Shown: piece by piece, positions 25,751-36,003 of the stretch
Numbering within the stretch: position 1 is the stretch's first letter
Layout of the letters: every line of letters begins with the position of its first letter
Assembly: GCA_024234575.1 (NCBI GenBank)
Contig: JACKOB010000003.1
Location: 124,001 to 188,000, forward strand
Length of the DNA: 64,000 bases
Direction of reading: 5' to 3'
Origin: Hahellaceae bacterium
GTDB taxonomy: Bacteria > Pseudomonadota > Gammaproteobacteria > Pseudomonadales > Oleiphilaceae
Position numbers and translations under genes: made by a program
Notes under the pieces: model-generated
The model's database searches: none
What the model saw: the letters and a program-made list of their open reading frames with translations, nothing else
Told to the model about the DNA's origin: nothing

Positions 25751-28645
25751 ATGGCACTGCCCTCGATTTCCCCACTGGTTTATCGTTTTTTTGTAAAGGC
25801 TGCGTTACCGGTTTTTTTACTGCTGGTGCTGGCCAACATTGCCTATCTGGGGTTAAAAGCGCAAGACCAGCGTGTGTTGTCAATAGAGCAGGCACATCAG
25901 CAGGCGATTCTACTGGCCAAGCAGCTGGCGATACCTATCTGGTCACTTGATCGACAAACCACTGACGCCATACTGAAAGGCATTCTTGATGCGGAAGGTA
26001 TTGTCTGTGTTTATCTTGATGAATACGAAACCTACAAAGATGAGGTCAGGCACCATGCTGAGCTGGGTGATTGCGACGGTGTCGATACTGCTGTTCTCTA
26101 CAGTGAAGACAATGGCGAAAAAAAGTTAAAGTTTGTTGAAGATATTGTTTTCAGCTTAGATGGTGAAGACATCAAAACCGGTCAAATCTGGTTGGTTGTG
26201 GATTTTCAGAGCGTTAATGAAAACCTGATCGCCAACTCGTTAGATGACCTGCTGTTTTTCGGGCTTTATGTCCTGATATTTATGATTGGCTTTCATTTCG
26301 CGCTTAAAATCACGGTGCTGGAGCCACTGTCGAAGGTGAAAGACTCCATCCTCCACTATCAGGAGACTGGTGAGCGAGTGGCTGTTGAGTGGGAATCCAA
26401 TGATGAACTGGGGGAGATGATTCGAGAGTTTAATGCCAATCTCGAGCGTAATCGTCAGGCCGAAAACGAATTGAAAGACAATAATGCAAGGCTGGACGCG
26501 GCTCTGGTAGAGGCGCAGGAGGCCAGAGTGCAGGCCGAAGGCGCAGCCAAGGCGAAAAGTGAATTTCTGGCAAATATGAGCCACGAGATTCGTACCCCCA
26601 TGAATGCGATTCTGGGGCTTTCTCAATTACTGGGTAAAACGAGCCTGGATGCGAAACAATCAGGCTATTTGCGACATGTCCGCAACTCTGCAAGCGTGTT
26701 GTTGTCCATTATTAATGATGTGCTCGATTTTTCTAAGATTGAGGCTGGTAAGCTCGAGCTGGAAAGCATTGACTTTGACTTGTACGAAGTTATCGAGCGC
26801 ATAGCCGATGTAGAGTCTTATGCGGCAAGCCAAAAGAGTCTGGTATTGTTGTTTTCAACAGACCCAAAAATCCCCCAGTTCTTGCAGGGGGATGATATTC
26901 GATTGGGGCAAGTGCTGATTAATCTGGTTTCGAATGCGATCAAGTTTACGCCCCGTGGATTTGTAAAAGTGTTTATATTACTGGACCAGATCAAGGGTGA
27001 TGAGGTATTCATTCGCTTTAGAATTCAGGATACTGGCATCGGCATTGAGCGAGAAGCGCAAACCAAGCTGTTTTCTTCATTTACCCAGGCCGATGGCTCT
27101 ACCACTCGTAAATATGGCGGGACAGGTCTGGGGCTTGCGATCAGTCAGCAGATCGTTGAGCAGATGGGGGGTAAAATCTCGGTTGAAAGCCAACTGGGCT
27201 CAGGTAGCGTGTTTTCTTTCGTGGTGAAGTTTAAGTCTTTACCTCGTGTTGAAAAGGACAAGTTTCTTGCCAGAATCAGCCCGATTTATGCCGCCGTGGT
27301 TGTTGGCAGTAGCGAATCTGCCAAAGAGGTTTCGTCGATTGTTAGTACCTTACGCTGCAAATTGATGGCCTATGCTGACTATCGTGAGGCCGCAATAAAA
27401 ATGACCCAGCTGGTCGAGACCGGACATAAAGTGCTGGTGTTTTGGGATTATAGCTCGACCCGTACCACCGTCGTTGAGGCGGATGACATTATCCGTAAAA
27501 CCGGCTGTAAAGTGGTGATACCTGTATTAAATATAAAAGATCTCGACCTTGCCCAAAAGCAAATCGATAGCCTTGGCTATTCACTGCTGCTGACCCTGCC
27601 AGTGATACCTTCCCGAATATTTCGCGTAATGTCGAAGGCCATTGACCTGGCTGATCAGCGGTACCCTTTGGATGATGGTGATGAAACCATTATCTATCGG
27701 GCTCCGAAAAGTGATGGCGCTATTACGGATGCGGCAAATAGTATGGCTATCGACAAAAACGCGACGCCAAATTTTGAGCGATGCAAGATTCTTGTTGTCG
27801 AAGACAACGAAGTTAACCAGATAGTCGCCCGTGAGATGCTGGAATTAACCGGTGCAAAAATTCGTTTAGCCAAAGATGGAGCGGAAGCTGTACAACTGAT
27901 GGACAGCTATAATGCCGGATTTGATGTTGTTCTCATGGATATGCATATGCCAGTAATGGATGGCATCGAAGCGACCCAGATTATCCGCCAGCGCCATGGC
28001 AAGGATGTCCCTATCATTGCCTTGACTGCCAATGCAACGACGCAAGATAGGACGTTGTGCATGAATGCAGGAATGGATGACTTTTTGTCAAAGCCGATTG
28101 ATGGCGACAGATTATATTCTGTCATTGCAAAGTGGGTGGCTGCATCACCTAATAGCACGGCTGACAGTGCCGCAGCTCCAGACGAGTCAATTGCACAATC
28201 GACAGGCTCTGATGCTGCGACTGAAACTACCGAGATAAGTAAGCCGGTAGAAAGGCTGGGTGATTTTGTTTCTTTGGCTGTTGAGAATCAGGTGATCGAG
28301 CCGATAATTGATTTTGATGATATTTGCCGCCGGTTCGGCAGCAACACGCGCATTATACCCAAAGTAATTGAGAGCTTTGCCAAGAGTTTTATTGATTTCG
28401 AACACCAGTTTCTTGAAGCACACAAAGATGACAACAGCGAAGAAATGTATCGATTAGCGCATTCTTTAAAAGGTGGTGCTGCCAATATCAGTGCGAAAAA
28501 ACTCGCCGAACTGGCCTCTGAGCTGCAAGACAGGGTTAAGTCGACAGAGATCAAGAAAGCGATGGAATGGCTGCCCTGGGTTCTCGAAGCGCTTGAAAAA
28601 ACCTTGTCTGCCGCTGATGATTATCTGCAAGAGCAAGCGCCGTAA
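25751..28645 (+). CDS. Hybrid sensor histidine kinase with receiver and Hpt domains
   Basis: 964 residues from the ATG at 25751 (GAGAGTG upstream); a TTG 27 bp earlier has no ribosome site. Order: membrane helix, periplasmic sensor of about 120 residues, second helix, HAMP-like linker and coiled coil (about 215-275), HisKA ([18 protein letters not shown]), ATPase with DTGIGI and GTGLGLAIS, a degenerate receiver ([12 protein letters not shown]; acidic pocket lost), a true receiver ([11 protein letters not shown], phospho-site in [11 protein letters not shown]) and a C-terminal Hpt with [11 protein letters not shown]. The layout is that of BarA/ArcB-type phosphorelays. No response regulator gene is adjacent, so the output lies elsewhere. 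Confidence 0.93.
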   Translation: MALPSISPLVYRFFVKAALPVFLLLVLANIAYLGLKAQDQRVLSIEQAHQQAILLAKQLAIPIWSLDRQTTDAILKGILDAEGIVCVYLDEYETYKDEVRHHAELGDCDGVDTAVLYSEDNGEKKLKFVEDIVFSLDGEDIKTGQIWLVVDFQSVNENLIANSLDDLLFFGLYVLIFMIGFHFALKITVLEPLSKVKDSILHYQETGERVAVEWESNDELGEMIREFNANLERNRQAENELKDNNARLDAALVEAQEARVQAEGAAKAKSEFLANMSHEIRTPMNAILGLSQLLGKTSLDAKQSGYLRHVRNSASVLLSIINDVLDFSKIEAGKLELESIDFDLYEVIERIADVESYAASQKSLVLLFSTDPKIPQFLQGDDIRLGQVLINLVSNAIKFTPRGFVKVFILLDQIKGDEVFIRFRIQDTGIGIEREAQTKLFSSFTQADGSTTRKYGGTGLGLAISQQIVEQMGGKISVESQLGSGSVFSFVVKFKSLPRVEKDKFLARISPIYAAVVVGSSESAKEVSSIVSTLRCKLMAYADYREAAIKMTQLVETGHKVLVFWDYSSTRTTVVEADDIIRKTGCKVVIPVLNIKDLDLAQKQIDSLGYSLLLTLPVIPSRIFRVMSKAIDLADQRYPLDDGDETIIYRAPKSDGAITDAANSMAIDKNATPNFERCKILVVEDNEVNQIVAREMLELTGAKIRLAKDGAEAVQLMDSYNAGFDVVLMDMHMPVMDGIEATQIIRQRHGKDVPIIALTANATTQDRTLCMNAGMDDFLSKPIDGDRLYSVIAKWVAASPNSTADSAAAPDESIAQSTGSDAATETTEISKPVERLGDFVSLAVENQVIEPIIDFDDICRRFGSNTRIIPKVIESFAKSFIDFEHQFLEAHKDDNSEEMYRLAHSLKGGAANISAKKLAELASELQDRVKSTEIKKAMEWLPWVLEALEKTLSAADDYLQEQAP

Positions 28646-28724
28646 TTGTATTAAATGTGGCCTTGTTTTTCGCTAGGCTGACACCCTTCTTGTTTACAAT
28701 ACATTCTTTTAATAGAGCTGCATT

Positions 28725-30029
28725 ATGGAAAATCTGCCCGTGATAAAAAAAGCCAGTGACTGGCTGTTCCGCCCCGAAAAGAGGGAGCGCACTCTACCTG
28801 CGGCGTTACATCGCGCAGCCCGAATTGTTTATGCAACGGTGCGTGATCTTATTGATGGGCAACTGACGCTGCATGCAATGTCGCTGGTGTATACAACACT
28901 TTTATCGATGGTACCTTTGCTGGCGCTGAGTTTTTCGGTACTTAAGGCACTCGGTGCGCATAAGCATGTCACGCCGCTACTCGAGAGCTTTTTCGAACCT
29001 TTTGGTGAAACCGGCGTTGAGATCGTGCAAAACATATTAGGTTTTGTCGATAACATGAAGGTTGGTGTGTTGGGTTTTTTTGGTCTGGTGCTTCTGGTGT
29101 ACACCGTGGTGTCGCTGGTACAAAAGGTTGAGCGGTCGTTTAATTTTATCTGGCATGTGCCGCAACTAAGATCCCTGGGACAAAGGCTCAGCAACTACCT
29201 GAGCGTTATTCTGATTGGCCCGTTACTGGTGGTGTCTGCCATGGGGTTAACCGCCAGCATAATGAGTTCTGAGCTGGTGCAAACGCTGGTGGCAATCGAG
29301 CCGCTGGGGTCTCTGTTTTTGGCTGGCACAAAGCTGGCTCCGTTTGTATTTATTATTCTGGCCTTCACCTTTGTGTATGCATTTATGCCGAACACCAAGG
29401 TGAGTTTTTTAAGTGCGTTGGTAGGCGGCATCATAGGTGGCGTATCCTGGCAAATGAGCAGCATCCTGTTTGCGTCATTTGTAGTGTCCTCTTCCCAGTA
29501 TCAGGCAATTTATTCCGGATTTGCTGTAGGCATCGTGTTGCTTATCTGGGTCTATGTTAATTGGTTGATTCTGTTGTTAGGGGCCTCGATTGCCTATTAC
29601 TTTCAGCATAGTGATCAAATCTGCAAATCCACGCGTATGGTGTCTTCACCTCGCCTGGAAGAGCGTGTTGGGCTTGGGGTGATGTTAATGGTGGCAAAGT
29701 GTTTTGACAGCAATCAGCCAGCCTTATCGGTAAGCCAAATTGAACGGGATATGAAAGCACCTGCCGAAATTACCCGCTGCGTACTCACCAAACTGGTTGA
29801 GCGTCGTCTATTGTGTTTTGCAGGAGAGGCGGGAGACTGTGTGGTTCCGGCCCGCTCATTGGATCATATTGACCTGGCAGACATGATGCTGGTTATTCGG
29901 TCTGAAGTTGATGGCACCACGGTTAGAGAGGTTTTACCGGGGGATAACATGATGGATGAAGTTGAACAGCAGTTGGTGGAGCACTTCTCCGGTAAAAATC
30001 TGGCGGATCTTATTCGGCTAAAGTCTTAG
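28725..30029 (+). CDS. YihY/BrkB family inner-membrane protein
   Basis: 434 residues, the long form of the family. An N-terminal segment (LHRAARIVYATVRDLIDGQLTLHAMSLVYTTLLS) is followed by six membrane helices with PLLALSF, GVLGFFGLVLLVYTVVSLV and LIWVYVNWLILLLGASIAY. The C-terminal 120 residues form a soluble winged-helix-like tail (SVSQIERDMKAPAEITRCVLTKLVERRLL). The family was once misnamed ribonuclease BN; the true function is unknown. It follows the hybrid kinase by 79 bp and could be read from it or alone. Confidence 0.9.
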   Translation: MENLPVIKKASDWLFRPEKRERTLPAALHRAARIVYATVRDLIDGQLTLHAMSLVYTTLLSMVPLLALSFSVLKALGAHKHVTPLLESFFEPFGETGVEIVQNILGFVDNMKVGVLGFFGLVLLVYTVVSLVQKVERSFNFIWHVPQLRSLGQRLSNYLSVILIGPLLVVSAMGLTASIMSSELVQTLVAIEPLGSLFLAGTKLAPFVFIILAFTFVYAFMPNTKVSFLSALVGGIIGGVSWQMSSILFASFVVSSSQYQAIYSGFAVGIVLLIWVYVNWLILLLGASIAYYFQHSDQICKSTRMVSSPRLEERVGLGVMLMVAKCFDSNQPALSVSQIERDMKAPAEITRCVLTKLVERRLLCFAGEAGDCVVPARSLDHIDLADMMLVIRSEVDGTTVREVLPGDNMMDEVEQQLVEHFSGKNLADLIRLKS

Positions 30030-30032
30030 CAA

Positions 30033-30066
30033 TTCGAAGTGTCCTGGTCTGAGTGGACACTTCGAA
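30033..30066. terminator. Perfect 12-bp hairpin between convergent genes
   Basis: TTCGAAGTGTCC, a ten-base loop, and GGACACTTCGAA. It starts three bases after the YihY stop and faces the DUF748 gene. There is no T run on either strand, so it may protect mRNA ends rather than terminate. Confidence 0.55.
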
Positions 30067-30149
30067 AAGTGGCTGAGGAAACTCTAAATATCCTTGGTTA
30101 AGGCCTCTAATATAACCAGGTGCTACGTTTAGCACCTTAATAAAGGACC

Positions 30150-32900
30150 CTAGGTATCCAGATCGATTCTTGGCTGACTTCCGGCTTCTTTGTCGATCTT
30201 GGGTTTGCACTCAAGCAATTGTGACGATTTAACCCCTTTCTCAACCAGATATTTTTCCAGGGCTTTTTCGCGAGCGTAACCCAGGTCAATCAACTGTTTC
30301 GTTTGCAGCTCATTGAGTGTTGTTAATTTAGCAAATTCTGCGCCCAGGTCGGCCGGCACCGTAATGGCGCATAAGCGAACGATTTGTTGCTCGTTCTTTT
30401 TAAGAACCTCTGCAAACTGCTGCAGAAAAACCTGCTGCTTTTCGTCAGGAAGTGTTTGGCCGGTGCTGTAAGGTAGTGGCGTAAAACGTAGCTTAAAGGC
30501 TTCATTACCTGCGGCCATGGCGATGCTCGCAATGCCACCGTAAGGAACCATCGATTGCATTAAGAATGTTTTAGATGCTTCCATCATTGCTTGCTTTAAA
30601 ATAATGGCAACAAATCCTCCCAGACCAAACTGGGGGTTATCCAGATCTCCCTGCATAGGTACGCTGACGTCAATCACGCCGTTGCCATCCTTTATCATGC
30701 TAAGGGCCATGTTAAGCGTAATTGCCCCGCCGCTGGAGGAATTGGTTTCTGTCTCACCGGCAGGAATGAGTTCCATCGAGCGCATGACTACACCAGCGTT
30801 ACCATCGAGCTTATTATCAATAATCGCAATGTCGAAGAGAGTGTCGAGTTCACCGCTTTCTATCTCATAGCCGAGGCTGTCTTTGATGTAAAAAGACTGC
30901 GGTGGTAAATGAATTTCTTTGAAGTTGCCCTTTAAGTGCAGGTTTACTTTTTCTGCCAGTGGTTTGGTATAGCCGTTGATATCGTATTGGCTGTATTCAC
31001 CGGCTTTGGCACTTAACAATACTTTGGTTTCCTGATCGGGATAACGCGAATCGATGGGGCCGACCTGATAAGTGTTAATCAGTAGCTCGTACTCGTACCA
31101 GGGCGTTAGCAGCCGATCAACGTATTTCAGGCGGCTCCCTGCCGATATGACAAGCTCATTTACTGAGAATGTGAAAGGTTTAGCGCCGCTTTCCTGAGTG
31201 TCTTCAGTGGTTGCAGTGTCGTTGGTCTTTTCGTCGGTCCCGGACTTTTCGCCTTTAGACGAGCCCTTTTGGGCGGCAAAGAGGTTCTGAATCTCTCTTC
31301 GGGGCGTCAGTATTATTTCTGCCATTAAGTCATCAGCGAGTACCTGATCAATATGTAAATGGTTGTCTTGTAGTCCGATTTGCTTGATGGCAAATGCGGC
31401 AAAAGTGGCCAGCGGGTTGGCGTCATCTTGTCGCAATGGCTTGCTTACTATCAGGTTATGCCACGTCAGCTCGGGGAAAGCCAGTGTGGGTTCGCCATTA
31501 AAACTGACCTGGCCGGCTGGTAAGTTGGCCTGATCCCAGGCGGCAACGAGGTTTTGATCATCATGCAAAAATATCTGTGTCGACTCACTTGACCAGGACG
31601 GTGTTATCTCGAAGCTAATCATATCGTCGAGCTTGGTCAGCGCCATGGACTCAAATTGCAGGGTTTGCGACGCAGAGGTCAGTATTAGTGGTGCTGCATC
31701 CAGGTTTAACCCATCCAGAATCATGGATGATCTGTCTGCGGTAACCGTTAGCTGGGGTGATTCGTCGCTGCTTTGTGTGAGCTCAACGTGGATCTCACCG
31801 GGGATCAGTCTTAGATGCTGTGCATCGAAGCGAACCGTAGAGGCTTCTTCAGTGGTCGTTGCATCGTTTGTTTGCTGCAGGCGTAGCCCGGTACTTTCCA
31901 GCTGAGGTGCCGTTTTGACAAAAATATTAGGGGAAGGTTTATCGAGGTCAGTGACTTTTACCGTAAGGTTGCTTAGGTTAAGTTCGGTTCTGAGAGTTTC
32001 TGCATTATCGTTGGCTCGTACCAGCCTTGCATCATTCAGTGTCAGCAGGAAATTATCTGTGTTGATATCTACTTGCTCTGGTGTGTACGCTATGTCGAAT
32101 TCAGCCGCACTGGATAATTTTCCTATCAGGGTTTCAATCTCTGCTGGTAAAAGAGAGGTATATTTATCGAATGGAATTTGTCCCAGGTCGTAAGAGCCTT
32201 CTACTTTCGCACTAAGGATTTCTGGCGCTAAAGGCTGGGTGATATTGGTCCTTAATAATAATTTTGCCGGTGTGTCGTTAATCTGGGCTCTCAGTAGCAG
32301 TTCTGCTCGTAGCTGTTGCTGATCGAAGTAGAGGTTGGCCAAATCAAAAAGATCGATATCCAGTTTGTCTTGTCGGTTCTCTGTGACCAGAGAGAAATGG
32401 GTATCGGTAATGCGCAGGCCCGGAATCAGAACCTGCCATTCCAATGGTTCTGTTGGGGCTTTGTCGGGTTCGGCTTTCGGTTGGTTCGTTGTGGGCAGCC
32501 ACACACCAGCTACTGCCAGGCCGTCAGGCTGTTGCTGCGCATCAACATAGATGCCGTTGAACACCAGTGTGGTGATGTTAACTTTTTTACTGAACAAGTC
32601 AGCCAGCGTTAATTCTGCAATGGCCGAATTAATTTTAAGCGGTGTCTGCCCAGCTTTAGTGACAACCAGGTTGTCGATTTTTAATCTGGTGAGAAAGGGG
32701 TTAAAGCTGATGCTGGCTTCGTCATTAATTGTTGCCCCCTGTTGTTTGTAAAAGTCGCCAATGTAATAAAGGGCGACTGGACCGGTTAGTGCCCATAATG
32801 CGATGTATATCAGCCCGACCAAGGCAAAGAGGGTGAATAGTATGCGAGGAGTGCGGCGGGTTTTCTGACCGTAACCGTTTTTAGCAATTGGATGGGGCAT
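30150..32900 (-). CDS. DUF748 (AsmA-like) envelope protein
   Basis: 916 residues. One N-terminal membrane anchor (about 19-40, ILFTLFALVGLIYIALWALTG) is followed by a very long periplasmic region of beta-rich repeats, as in AsmA/YhdP-type proteins. The DUF748 core is visible in the middle and C-terminal thirds (VNLHLKGNFKEIHLPPQSFY, MQGDLDNPQFGLGGFVAIIL), as is the C-terminal OmpA-like tail with YAREKALEKYLVEKGV. AsmA-family proteins help move lipids across the envelope; DUF748 members are uncharacterised. An acidic, Thr/Ser-rich linker near residue 550 (SGTDEKTNDTATTEDTQES) splits two domains. Monocistronic. Confidence 0.9.
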   Translation of the reverse strand: MPHPIAKNGYGQKTRRTPRILFTLFALVGLIYIALWALTGPVALYYIGDFYKQQGATINDEASISFNPFLTRLKIDNLVVTKAGQTPLKINSAIAELTLADLFSKKVNITTLVFNGIYVDAQQQPDGLAVAGVWLPTTNQPKAEPDKAPTEPLEWQVLIPGLRITDTHFSLVTENRQDKLDIDLFDLANLYFDQQQLRAELLLRAQINDTPAKLLLRTNITQPLAPEILSAKVEGSYDLGQIPFDKYTSLLPAEIETLIGKLSSAAEFDIAYTPEQVDINTDNFLLTLNDARLVRANDNAETLRTELNLSNLTVKVTDLDKPSPNIFVKTAPQLESTGLRLQQTNDATTTEEASTVRFDAQHLRLIPGEIHVELTQSSDESPQLTVTADRSSMILDGLNLDAAPLILTSASQTLQFESMALTKLDDMISFEITPSWSSESTQIFLHDDQNLVAAWDQANLPAGQVSFNGEPTLAFPELTWHNLIVSKPLRQDDANPLATFAAFAIKQIGLQDNHLHIDQVLADDLMAEIILTPRREIQNLFAAQKGSSKGEKSGTDEKTNDTATTEDTQESGAKPFTFSVNELVISAGSRLKYVDRLLTPWYEYELLINTYQVGPIDSRYPDQETKVLLSAKAGEYSQYDINGYTKPLAEKVNLHLKGNFKEIHLPPQSFYIKDSLGYEIESGELDTLFDIAIIDNKLDGNAGVVMRSMELIPAGETETNSSSGGAITLNMALSMIKDGNGVIDVSVPMQGDLDNPQFGLGGFVAIILKQAMMEASKTFLMQSMVPYGGIASIAMAAGNEAFKLRFTPLPYSTGQTLPDEKQQVFLQQFAEVLKKNEQQIVRLCAITVPADLGAEFAKLTTLNELQTKQLIDLGYAREKALEKYLVEKGVKSSQLLECKPKIDKEAGSQPRIDLDT

Positions 32901-33012
32901 GGCTTGGCTATCTCATTTTTGACAGAAATGAATGGATACGTACAGGGGGTGTTAGCAGAAAAAACAGCTTATTATGGTTCGCTAATGGGTATTTTGGCGC
33001 GTTGTTAACGAA

Positions 33013-34047
33013 CTAACAAGCCGTCAGTTTATCAATTGCCGTTTTTGTTGCTTTGCCAATGGCCTGATCGTGACTTTGCAGCGCTTCCTGCAGAATATGA
33101 GAAGGGACCCTGTCGCGGAATTCGTGATTTAAAATTAATGCCTGTGACAAAGTCATTGCATCGGCCAGAGGTAAATGCGGACGCTGGTAATTATCTTTGT
33201 GCATCATCTCGGCGAAAGTGATGGCGCTTTGTTTGGGCAGCTTCCAGTTTTTTGCCAGCTGTACACAAAAATGCCAGACGAATCCGTTAAGAAGTTTTTC
33301 GACAACAATGGCTTCTGGTTGATATTTTTCGCTGATCTTTTGATAGGCAGCGTAGGTCTGCTGAAAAATCAGCAAATGGGCTAAAGGAGGAAACAGCCCC
33401 CACAGATAGTATTCGCTGGGGTTCAGGTTGCTGTGCCTGGCTAAAGTTTCTGCTGTAGACGCATTGATGAGCGCCCATTTCCAGGCTTTTTTGGTAAAAG
33501 CTTCCTGGGCTTTATTCTTACTCATCATCATGGGCGAAAACAGTGATGTTGAAACCAGGTTGCGAATACCGTCTTTACCTAAAATAAATATCGCCTGGTC
33601 GATAGACTCTATCGGGTCCGGCCGAATATGAAACAGCGGCGAGTTAGCCACCTGCAGTATTTTGCCAGTCAGGTTCGGGTCAGAGAGAATCGCACCAGTA
33701 ATGCTGCGAGCATCTGCATCGTCGTCGTTGAGCATTTTTATCAGCATTGGCAACGCGGCAGGCATTCGGGGTAATTGTGATGTATCGACTTCCGGCTTTA
33801 CAAATGTCTTACTCAATCGCGTGTAAATCTGGGTACCGGTTGCTGATTCGAGTTCTTTGCCTGAGGCACCGAGCAGGTAATGATAAAATTCGGTGCTGAT
33901 CCACTCACGGGCCGACAGATTGTCTTGTCCGGTGCTGTTTGAGAGGGGGGCTTTGTCTAACGAGGCGGTCGGTGGTGTTCTTTTGCTGGCAGATTTTTCT
34001 GGCGCAGGGTGTCTGGCTGTAAAGAATTCTATCCACCAAGACCACAT
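33013..34047 (-). CDS. HDOD domain protein
   Basis: 344 residues. The HDOD domain (about 90-300) begins LPRMPAALPMLIKMLNDDDADARSITGAI, followed by SDPNLTGKILQVANSPLF and IDQAIFILGKDGIRNLVS. An N-terminal Ser/Lys/Pro-rich tail of about 45 residues starts MWSWWIEFFTARH. HDOD proteins lack the HD metal site and act as scaffolds in signalling, motility or c-di-GMP networks. No output domain is fused. The small ORF at 34123 lies 75 bp upstream on the same strand and may share its transcript. Targets unknown. Confidence 0.9.
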   Translation of the reverse strand: MWSWWIEFFTARHPAPEKSASKRTPPTASLDKAPLSNSTGQDNLSAREWISTEFYHYLLGASGKELESATGTQIYTRLSKTFVKPEVDTSQLPRMPAALPMLIKMLNDDDADARSITGAILSDPNLTGKILQVANSPLFHIRPDPIESIDQAIFILGKDGIRNLVSTSLFSPMMMSKNKAQEAFTKKAWKWALINASTAETLARHSNLNPSEYYLWGLFPPLAHLLIFQQTYAAYQKISEKYQPEAIVVEKLLNGFVWHFCVQLAKNWKLPKQSAITFAEMMHKDNYQRPHLPLADAMTLSQALILNHEFRDRVPSHILQEALQSHDQAIGKATKTAIDKLTAC

Positions 34048-34122
34048 AGATCATCCTGTTTGCAATATCGGCAGCTTAATATGGCCCCACGGTGGTGAAG
34101 CCGTGTGGGCCAGTTTGAATGT

Positions 34123-34338
34123 TTAGGCAGCTTCGAGTAACGACTCAATAATATTGGCACGCTTTTGAATCATATCGGCGTAGGATTGCATCAAAGGGTG
34201 CGTGCTGCTTAATCCTTTGTCAAAAAGTGATTTTTGAATGCTTAGTAACCGCTTGATTTCTAATTGCATTGTGCTCAGCAGGGCCTCTGTGTTCATTACC
34301 TGATTGCCGACTCGAAGATTTTTTATTGCGTTGCTCAT
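34123..34338 (-). CDS. Small helical protein, function unknown
   Basis: 71 residues, no signal peptide or membrane helix. The sequence is mostly helical, with a heptad-like pattern (TEALLSTMQLEIKRLLSIQKSL, then QSYADMIQKRANIIESLLEA). I recognise no family. It lies 75 bp upstream of the HDOD gene on the same strand. A weak GGTTGGA precedes the ATG. The helical pattern and the lack of any better frame make it a plausible gene, but evidence is limited to composition and position. Confidence 0.5.
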   Translation of the reverse strand: MSNAIKNLRVGNQVMNTEALLSTMQLEIKRLLSIQKSLFDKGLSSTHPLMQSYADMIQKRANIIESLLEAA

Positions 34339-34573
34339 AATCCAACCCGACTAATTTTTGTGGAAGAGTATATTTTTATTTTTTTGCCCTTTCATCCAGG
34401 CGGGCGCACGTTTAAACGTCCTTTTCACATAACCAGTAAAGACAATGACAGCACGGCTGTCAAAGTATTAAAGCGCATTCTATAAAAACAAAATAGAGTG
34501 CTGATTTTTATAACAAAAACATCTATACAATTATTGCTGGTAAGTAAAGTTATCAGTGCGCCTTGCAGGCTCG

Positions 34574-35800
34574 CTAGAATTGCCAGTCAAACACAAAAAT
34601 GACTTGTGCGAGACCTGCCGCAAATCCTAGTGCAGCACCAATCAATATCAACTTGATCTCATCTTCCTGGAAACAGGGACGCAATAAATCCTGAAACTCT
34701 TCGGAAGACAGCGCCTCCATACGTTCACGCATGATTGACTCAACCGCCTCAGCACGGTCGTTGTTAAACATGGGGTCGAGGAATGCGTTGGCTGATATCT
34801 GAATCGCTTTCTCTCCTACTTTATGTTTCAGCGACGCAAAGCCTTTGGGGCCCATGGCGATCTGGGTGAGTGGTTTGCTCATGCCTGCGGTGTCGTCAAC
34901 GATAGGCTTGATATGTTTGCGAACCATGTTTTTTGCACGCTCGGCATTGGGGCCATTCAGTATCGCATTCATAATATTACCGACGGTGAGGATTTCATGG
35001 GTAATAATTCGACAGAATGATTCGGCAACTGCTTTTTGGCGCTTCAAGAACAACCCCTGGACAGTAAAAGGGCCGATTTTAGTAGGGTTTAATGGTCTGA
35101 AAATAACGTTTAATGCAATCCAGTTGGTTGCCCAGCCAACAATTAACCCGCAGACAGGTAAAATCCACCAGTTTTGGAAGAAATACCATACGACCATCTG
35201 CAGCACGCCAAAAGTGAAGCCGTAGTAGAGGCCAGAATTGATGATAAATCGAAACTCCGCTTCGCCACATTCAAGAAATATACGGTTAAGCAGCCTTTTA
35301 TCGTTGGCCAGCTGGTCAGTCACCATCATTTTGATGTCGAGCAGGTTCTCAATATTTTCGGACAGGTCGTCGATCAGGTTGTCCACTAGCCCCGGCGTGC
35401 TTTTGCGAACCCGGTCATAAACGTGCTGGCGAAAAGAGTCGGGCAGGTTTTCCCAAACCGTGGGGTATTCAACCAGCATGACTTCATCGACGTATTCTTC
35501 AACGCGTGGCTCGACAGTTTCAACGATGTATTCCGCCAAAACTCGCGGATCGATTTGCGCAAAAACTTCCTGCACCTTACCGATTTTAGCGATGGTGGCG
35601 TCGACGCTTATTTCTGCCATTTTTCTGGCTTTGGATGGAATAATGCCTTGCCAGCCCAGAAAGGGAGGGAGGCCTATAAACTCGAGAGGGTAGAAAGTAA
35701 GTTTGATGGCTAACCAGTTCGTACTCCAGCCGATCAAGGCGGCAACGAAAGGTATGCTGATATATTTCCATAACTCGGGGTTGTTAATTATATCCATCAT
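34574..35800 (-). CDS. DUF445 family membrane protein
   Basis: 408 residues; the start may be the second ATG at 35797. An N-terminal membrane helix (ISIPFVAALIGWSTNWLAIKLTFYPLEFIG) and a similar one past the middle (LPVCGLIVGWATNWIALNVIFRPLNP) form the duplicated DUF445 motif G-WATNW-AL. A final hydrophobic helix (ILIGAALGFAAGLAQVIFVF) closes the protein. Between them are long amphipathic helices. The family is of unknown function, probably in inner-membrane organisation. Monocistronic, with 203 bp upstream to the RND gene end that show nothing else. Confidence 0.92.
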   Translation of the reverse strand: MMDIINNPELWKYISIPFVAALIGWSTNWLAIKLTFYPLEFIGLPPFLGWQGIIPSKARKMAEISVDATIAKIGKVQEVFAQIDPRVLAEYIVETVEPRVEEYVDEVMLVEYPTVWENLPDSFRQHVYDRVRKSTPGLVDNLIDDLSENIENLLDIKMMVTDQLANDKRLLNRIFLECGEAEFRFIINSGLYYGFTFGVLQMVVWYFFQNWWILPVCGLIVGWATNWIALNVIFRPLNPTKIGPFTVQGLFLKRQKAVAESFCRIITHEILTVGNIMNAILNGPNAERAKNMVRKHIKPIVDDTAGMSKPLTQIAMGPKGFASLKHKVGEKAIQISANAFLDPMFNNDRAEAVESIMRERMEALSSEEFQDLLRPCFQEDEIKLILIGAALGFAAGLAQVIFVFDWQF

Positions 35801-36003
35801 TGGAAGCGCACTCTCCGACCTGCAGTCACGTTCGTTTTCGAAAATTCAAGCGGCGTATTATAAAGTTCATTCTGCAACAAGCCTACCAAAAACTGCACAA
35901 TTGTTCCTAAAGTATTGGGTGGCTCACAAAACGTTCAATGAAATTGTGGCTTGTTTATCGATTGTGTCAAAGGCAAATATTCAATTATGAAAATATCACA
36001 GCT

